9,565 nt of DNA from contig CAMWPK010000047.1 in assembly GCA_947176115.1 (NCBI GenBank), forward strand, positions 1-9,565, in the 5' to 3' direction. Below are positions 5,288 to 9,565 of the stretch, one piece after another. Both the position numbers and the translations under genes were made by a program. The DNA comes from an uncultured Clostridia bacterium. Lineage in GTDB: Bacteria > Bacillota > Clostridia > Christensenellales > UBA3700. The notes under the pieces are model-generated. The model searched no databases and was not told the origin of the DNA. It saw only the letters and a program-made list of their open reading frames with translations. The first letter of the stretch is position 1; the number at the start of each line of letters is the position of its first letter.

Positions 5288-7567
5288 CTACTGATTAGCC
5301 AATCTAAAGACTACCACGCTGGAATCGTCGGTAAGCCCCATTGCCTTGGCTTGATTGATAATCTCGTCGCAAATCTGTTGGGGATTGAGCGTAGCGAGAG
5401 AATTGACGATATGCTTGATACCTGCAAGCGTAAGCGTGTCCATTATGCCGTCGCTGAACATTACGACCATTTCTCCCACGGAGAGAAGTTGGCGGTTGAC
5501 GTGCGGTGTAGCCTCTTCGACTATACCGAGCGGTAGCGCGTGGCTGTCGATAATTTGAATACTATCCAATCTCTTGATTACGCTCTGCACTCCGCCCTGC
5601 TTGATAAAATCTGCCGTGCCGAGTTCTAGGTCTACGACGCACATATCTAAGGCGTTGAAGTTGTCTTTGGAAATTACGGAAAGAAGTCTATTGACGAGCT
5701 TTAGAGAATTGACGTTGTCAAAGCCTGCTTTGTAATAAGAACTCACCATATTCAATGCTCTTTGGCTTCCCTCTCTGGCTTCCACACCGCTACCCATGCC
5801 GTCGCAAAGGGCAATCAATACCTTATCGTGCTTGAGCTTGGTCACGGTATAAGTATCTCCCGACGCAGGAGAATCGGGCTTGACGCAAGTAGCCGTAGCG
5901 TAGGTGACTGTGTACTTAGGCGTATTGACGAAGGTCATGCAGTATCTGCCGTCTATGGTCTTCTTCTCTTCTTTGACTTGCATTTGGGTATTGGTGAGTT
6001 TTGACAGCACTTGCAAAAGCGCCTTTTTCTCTCTATCCCTTTCTCTGACTACCAACGAAACCGTATGCTTGCCGTTCTTGACAATAGACATTACGTCACT
6101 GCATACGATATTGTTGTAGCCCAGTTCCTCGACTATTCTTTCGTCAAGTCTATCGTCTATATTGACTGCGCTCTTGACTTCTTCGCCCAGTTCAGATAGA
6201 AATTCGCATACCCCCATAAGCTGAGAAGATATGAGATTTTGATCGACTTCCAGTTCTCTGCCGGAATTATATCTCACGTCGTAAGATTGCGCGGTTTGGT
6301 TGCAAGTAGCGAGCAAAGTCGGCAATTGAATACACTTAGAAGAAATGACGGTCGGCAAGTCTTCAAGCGTAGCTTTGCCGGACGTCAACACAGTGCGCAC
6401 GACGCCCTCCAACGCTTGCGACAGCTCTACTCCCATCATACTCTGACAATACTCTCTATTGATACAAGTTCCGCACGTCTTCAGCATAACTTCCTCGGCA
6501 AGCGACGGCACGGCTTGCATTGGCGGAGCGTAACGCACGACGTTTTGAGAATACACCTGCGACATTTCCCCAAACACTCCTGACACCGTACTCAGACGGC
6601 TTGCCAAATCTCTGCGCGTCCTGTTGACAAGTTCCTTGGCGCTCTGTCTGCCGTCGCCGAATTTGAAAGACGGAAGTTTTGCCATAAACTTATCCGTAAG
6701 CGAAGTAGTGATTATTATGCCCACGACAAAGCCTATTAGGTTGAGCCAATACACGCCCTTAAAGGCATTGAAATACACTCCGCATACTATATGCATCATT
6801 ACCGACGCCAAAGACGCCACCCATTTGTTGACGACAAAGACGTAAGAAGCAAAGAAAATAAGCATTATTGCCCCCGCCATAGCGAGGTTGAGATTGCTAA
6901 GTCCGCCACCGACGGCGATTGCGCCTATTAAAACTACGCCCTGCGAAAAAGAAAAGTTGCGGAATGCGTAAGGTATCGCAAGTCCCAATGCGAGATAATA
7001 AATATTAAATCCGTATATATCCAGCGAATACGCTCCGCTGGCTACGACAGCCAAGAATACGAATCCGCCCACTTTTTCGTCAACGCTCAAGCGTCTGCCT
7101 ATACCCCTTATGCACACTGCGTAGCATATTACGCAGAAGAGCAAAGACACAACGATTTGAGATATGAGATATATAATAAATTCAAGCGTAGCCGTTACCT
7201 TGAAGTCAAGTACCGCCAACGGCAACACGCAAAGCGCGCTATAGCATATCAAAGCTACAAGTCGCATTGGACGGGCAAATAGGTAGTGCAAGTACTTTGC
7301 CACCAACAAGATAACTACGGGAGCGACCGCGTAAAATATTCCAAACAGAGAATGGTCGAATATAAGACAAATTGCAAGATAGCTTGGACATATAACTCCC
7401 ACGCTAAACCTGCAATAAAATAGCGCCACCAATAGTGGCAACGCGTATCCTCTATAGTCACCCACTATTTGCGCTCTTTGGCACAATATCATAAGCAGTA
7501 TGACTAATACGTAATTTTTTACGTACTTTAATGCCGTGTTGACTTTCATAATTCCACGATAACTCAT
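5288..7567 (-). CDS. spoIIE: Stage II sporulation protein E, PP2C-type phosphatase
   Basis: SpoIIE is the membrane-bound Mn-dependent serine phosphatase of the sporulation septum. It dephosphorylates the anti-anti-sigma factor SpoIIAA, which releases sigma-F in the forespore, and it also helps asymmetric division. Residues about 15-290 are a multi-pass membrane region of roughly ten helices. A central cytoplasmic region follows, with the Cys cluster C365-x2-C368-x5-C374 typical of SpoIIE. The C-terminal PP2C domain (about 545-757) keeps the key motifs: SGD 569-571, CDGMGSG 588-594, DMCVVDL 641-647, KQGG 656-659, LPLG 678-681, FSDGIMD 704-710 and TDDSS 746-750. At 759 aa it is slightly shorter than the B. 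subtilis protein (827 aa). An ATG at 7549 (MKVNTALKYV) has a weak GGA upstream and is an equally possible start, giving 753 aa. It lies downstream of alaS on the same strand. Confidence 0.96.
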   Translation of the reverse strand: MSYRGIMKVNTALKYVKNYVLVILLMILCQRAQIVGDYRGYALPLLVALFYCRFSVGVICPSYLAICLIFDHSLFGIFYAVAPVVILLVAKYLHYLFARPMRLVALICYSALCVLPLAVLDFKVTATLEFIIYLISQIVVSLLFCVICYAVCIRGIGRRLSVDEKVGGFVFLAVVASGAYSLDIYGFNIYYLALGLAIPYAFRNFSFSQGVVLIGAIAVGGGLSNLNLAMAGAIMLIFFASYVFVVNKWVASLASVMMHIVCGVYFNAFKGVYWLNLIGFVVGIIITTSLTDKFMAKLPSFKFGDGRQSAKELVNRTRRDLASRLSTVSGVFGEMSQVYSQNVVRYAPPMQAVPSLAEEVMLKTCGTCINREYCQSMMGVELSQALEGVVRTVLTSGKATLEDLPTVISSKCIQLPTLLATCNQTAQSYDVRYNSGRELEVDQNLISSQLMGVCEFLSELGEEVKSAVNIDDRLDERIVEELGYNNIVCSDVMSIVKNGKHTVSLVVRERDREKKALLQVLSKLTNTQMQVKEEKKTIDGRYCMTFVNTPKYTVTYATATCVKPDSPASGDTYTVTKLKHDKVLIALCDGMGSGVEAREGSQRALNMVSSYYKAGFDNVNSLKLVNRLLSVISKDNFNALDMCVVDLELGTADFIKQGGVQSVIKRLDSIQIIDSHALPLGIVEEATPHVNRQLLSVGEMVVMFSDGIMDTLTLAGIKHIVNSLATLNPQQICDEIINQAKAMGLTDDSSVVVFRLANQ

Positions 7568-7573
7568 GCGTAA

Positions 7574-7580
7574 TGGCGAA
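7574..7580 (+). promoter_or_regulatory. Possible Spo0A box upstream of spoIIE
   Basis: TGGCGAA fits the 0A-box pattern TGNCGAA. It lies 7 bases before the ATG at 7567, or 25 before the ATG at 7549. In B. subtilis spoIIE is activated by phosphorylated Spo0A. A seven-base match is weak, and the position is unusually close to the start codon. A possible -35/-10 pair on the minus strand is TTGAGA (7601-7606) and TAATTC (7578-7583), 17 bases apart. Confidence 0.2.
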
Positions 7581-7673
7581 TTATGAAAAGTCTTGCATTA
7601 TCTCAACTTATTTTGTAAAAAACTTTCTTTGTCGCTTTGACTATCCTCAATTCCCTCGTCCTGTCTTCCTTTT

Positions 7674-7700
7674 GTCACCTCGACCGAAGCGGAGAGGTCT
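7674..7700. repeat. Interspersed hairpin repeat in the alaS-spoIIE gap
   Basis: ACCTC (7677-7681) pairs with GAGGT (7694-7698), and an inner CCG/CGG pairs around loop AAG, with a small internal mismatch. The sequence GTCACCTCGACCGAAGCG resembles a family of short dispersed repeats (GTCATCTCGACC... type) that I recall from Clostridia and Bacteroidetes genomes. It starts 9 bases after the alaS stop in the direction of transcription. Neither strand has a clean T-run after it, so it is a poor intrinsic terminator. Confidence 0.55.
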
Positions 7701-7708
7701 ATATCCTT

Positions 7709-9496
7709 TTACTTGGGTTGTACCGTAGCTCTTATTCTGCGAATACCTGCCGACGACGACTGCTCTTTTTCTATCTTGAAGTGACCGAGTTGTCCCGTAT
7801 GCTGAGCGTGAGGTCCACCGCATATCTGCAAGTCTACGTCGCCGATTTGATACACCTTGACAATTTCGCCGTAGCGCGAGCCGAATACGCCGACCGCATT
7901 CTTTTCTCTCGCCTCTTCGATAGGCATCTCCATACATACGATGGGTATATCTCTTGCGATAGCGTTGTTGACTTCTTGTTCTACTGCTTGCTTTTCCTCG
8001 TCCGTCAACGGGCGCGGGAAGTTGAAATCAAATCTCAATCTTTCGGGAGTAATATTGCTACCCTTTTGCTGAATATTCTCGTCGCCAAGCACTTTCTTAA
8101 GACTTGCAAGCAACAAATGCGTAGCCGTATGCAAGTACGTAGTCATCTCGCTACTGTCTGCAAGTCCGCCTTTGAACTTCTGCTCTGCGCCTTGTTGCGA
8201 TTTCTTGATATGTTCCTCTTGAGCGAGTTTGTATCCCTCAATATCTACGCCAAAGCCTTTCTCCTTGCATATCTCAATTGTCATCTCTATTGGGAAACCG
8301 TAAGTATCGTAAAGTCTAAACGCCGTCTTACCGTTGAGCGTGTCGCCCTTGACGAATTGCAATACCTTATCAAGTTGTTTGATACCGTCTTCCAAGGTCT
8401 TGGAAAACTTGTCAATCTCCTTTTCAAGTTCTTCATATATCTTTTGGCTGTTGAGCTTTAACTCTTCGTAGACGTCCTTGTATTGCTCTACGTACAACTT
8501 GGCAATATCCACCAAACTTTGAGGTTGAATATTAAGTTGACGCGCAAATCTTACGCTTCTGCGGATAAGTCTGCGCAATACGTAGCCTTGGTCTACGTTG
8601 GACGGAACGACGCCTCTCTCGTCGCCTAACAAAAACGTAGCCGTACGAATATGGTCTGCGATTATGCGCATTGCTCTGGTATCTTCGTCATTCTCGCCGT
8701 ACTTCTTGCCCGCAAGCTGTCCGATCTTGGCAATTGCGCCGGCAAACAAGTCTGTTTCGTATACCGACTTGAAGCCGTTGAGCATACATATAGTACGCTC
8801 TAGACCCATACCGGTATCAACGTTGCGTTGGGAGAGCTTCTCGAACTTGCCCTCTGCGTTGCGGTTGAATTCCATAAAGACGTTATTCCAAATCTCAACC
8901 CACTTTCCGCAGTCGCAACTTGGATCGCAATGCTCTGAGCAAGGCTCTTTGCCTGTATCGATAAATATCTCGGTATCGCTTCCGCAAGGACCGGTAGCGC
9001 CTGCGTACCACCAGTTGTTGGCTTTAGGCAAATAGAATATCCTATCCCTAGGTATTCCAAGGCTAGCCCAAGTATCTGCCGATTCTTCGTCGCGCGGACA
9101 GTCCTCGTCGCCTGCAAATACCGTAACGGCTATTTTCTTTACGGGTATTTCCAATACCTTAGTCAAAAATTCAAAAGAAAAGTTGATTGACTCCTTTCTG
9201 AAGTAATCGCCAAGCGACCAATTGCCGAGCATCTCAAAGAAAGTGCAGTGCGTAGCGTCGCCTACCTCGTCAATATCTCCCGTACGCACACACTTCTGCA
9301 CGTCGCAAAGTCTTTTGCCTCCGGGGTGCTTTTGTCCCAAGAGATACGGCACAAGCGGATGCATTCCCGCCGTCGTGAAAAGTACCGACGGATCGTTTTC
9401 CGGAATAAGCGAAGCCGACGGAATAATCTTGTGACCCTTGCCCTCAAAAAACTTTAGATATTTTTCTCTCAATTCGTATGACTTAATTTCTTTCAT
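7709..9496 (-). CDS. alaS: Alanyl-tRNA synthetase, short form without the C-terminal C-Ala domain (595 aa)
   Basis: Charges tRNA-Ala with alanine in the cytoplasm. The class II catalytic core is intact: TTAGMH 41-46, the motif 2 region EIWNNVFMEFNR 201-212, and motif 3 GMGLERT 229-235. A Cys-rich insert lies at 186-196 (CSEHCDPSCDC). The helical tRNA-binding region spans about 250-440. The editing (tRNA_SAD) domain, about 450-590, retains the zinc-binding set H456, H460 (HTATH), C559 and H563 (CGGPH), so mischarged Ser or Gly should still be cleared. The protein ends at SAGIRRIRATVQPK, where the E. coli enzyme (876 aa) continues into the linker and the DHHA1/C-Ala domain. A TAA stop closes the frame with no sign of frameshift. 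The ATG at 9496 has AGG 6 bases upstream. spoIIE follows 141 bases downstream. Confidence 0.95.
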   Translation of the reverse strand: MKEIKSYELREKYLKFFEGKGHKIIPSASLIPENDPSVLFTTAGMHPLVPYLLGQKHPGGKRLCDVQKCVRTGDIDEVGDATHCTFFEMLGNWSLGDYFRKESINFSFEFLTKVLEIPVKKIAVTVFAGDEDCPRDEESADTWASLGIPRDRIFYLPKANNWWYAGATGPCGSDTEIFIDTGKEPCSEHCDPSCDCGKWVEIWNNVFMEFNRNAEGKFEKLSQRNVDTGMGLERTICMLNGFKSVYETDLFAGAIAKIGQLAGKKYGENDEDTRAMRIIADHIRTATFLLGDERGVVPSNVDQGYVLRRLIRRSVRFARQLNIQPQSLVDIAKLYVEQYKDVYEELKLNSQKIYEELEKEIDKFSKTLEDGIKQLDKVLQFVKGDTLNGKTAFRLYDTYGFPIEMTIEICKEKGFGVDIEGYKLAQEEHIKKSQQGAEQKFKGGLADSSEMTTYLHTATHLLLASLKKVLGDENIQQKGSNITPERLRFDFNFPRPLTDEEKQAVEQEVNNAIARDIPIVCMEMPIEEAREKNAVGVFGSRYGEIVKVYQIGDVDLQICGGPHAQHTGQLGHFKIEKEQSSSAGIRRIRATVQPK

Positions 9497-9525
9497 AGCC
9501 TACCTGCCATTTTTTATTCAACTCT

Positions 9526-9554
9526 ATTATATATAAAGCCACTTCAAATAGCAA
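9526..9554 (-). promoter_or_regulatory. Sigma-A promoter of alaS
   Basis: On the minus strand TTGCTA (9549-9554), a 17-base spacer and consensus TATAAT (9526-9531). Transcription should start near 9519, leaving a leader of about 23 bases. That is too short to hold a T-box, so alaS is probably not T-box regulated from this promoter. A T-box beginning upstream of the window edge cannot be ruled out. Confidence 0.55.
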
Positions 9555-9565
9555 CTGACTTGGAT

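Noticed and set aside
6239..6583. Plus-strand open frame of 114 codons
   Set aside because: Antisense to the central region of spoIIE; low-complexity Arg/Ser/His-rich translation typical of shadow frames.
7508..7525. Palindrome TACGTAA-TTTT-TTACGTA inside the 5' end of spoIIE
   Set aside because: Explained by coding: a repeated Tyr-Val pair (residues YVKNYV) encoded by TAC GTA on both sides of Lys-Asn. No reason to call it regulatory.
7637..8461. Long open frame on the plus strand, 274 codons
   Set aside because: Lies antisense to alaS, whose catalytic and editing motifs are unmistakable; the translation has no recognisable domain. A shadow frame.
8598..9035. Plus-strand open frame of 145 codons
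   Set aside because: Antisense to the conserved AlaRS catalytic core and without its own ribosome site or family resemblance.

Overview
The window looks like chromosomal DNA of an endospore-forming member of the Clostridia, probably an uncultured gut-type lineage. The support is a recognisable spoIIE, Gram-positive style ribosome binding sites and promoters, a BspA-like leucine-rich repeat protein, and short interspersed hairpin repeats of the kind common in clostridial metagenome genomes. The lineage is an inference; there is no rRNA here. I see no tRNA, CRISPR array, transposase or integrase. No gene-free stretch exceeds 300 bases; the longest is about 240 bases (1841-2078), holding two divergent promoters.

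Layout, left to right. (1) 1-103: four short hairpins separated by near-identical spacers, running off the left edge. (2) 88-1840, minus strand: a two-gene unit with its own promoter. It encodes a 483-residue mosaic protein (phage baseplate-like N-terminus, coiled coil, InlB-type repeat, BspA-like LRRs), then a 99-residue unknown protein one base downstream. (3) 2079-3065, plus strand: an AT-rich lipoprotein gene with two related modules, a clear promoter and a clear terminator. (4) 3190-3381, minus strand: a 63-residue unknown protein with a near-perfect Shine-Dalgarno sequence, promoter and terminator. (5) 3510-5285, plus strand: four tightly packed genes, each encoding a protein of about 147 residues made of two XRE/Cro-type helix-turn-helix domains and nothing else. 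(6) 5288-7567, minus strand: spoIIE, ending 2 bases from the last HTH gene. (7) 7709-9496, minus strand: alaS, encoding a short alanyl-tRNA synthetase that stops after the editing domain, with a promoter at 9526-9554.

alaS and spoIIE are ordinary core genes with moderate GC. The block from about 1930 to 5285 is conspicuously AT-rich and holds only accessory genes (lipoprotein, small unknown protein, HTH cluster). It looks like an insertion between core or fixed genes, although no mobility gene remains. The most unusual item is the array of four double-HTH paralogues, which shows tandem duplication, one divergent member, and a 62-base perfect match suggesting recent gene conversion. It sits divergently from the 63-residue gene across a shared regulatory region that contains an imperfect palindrome.
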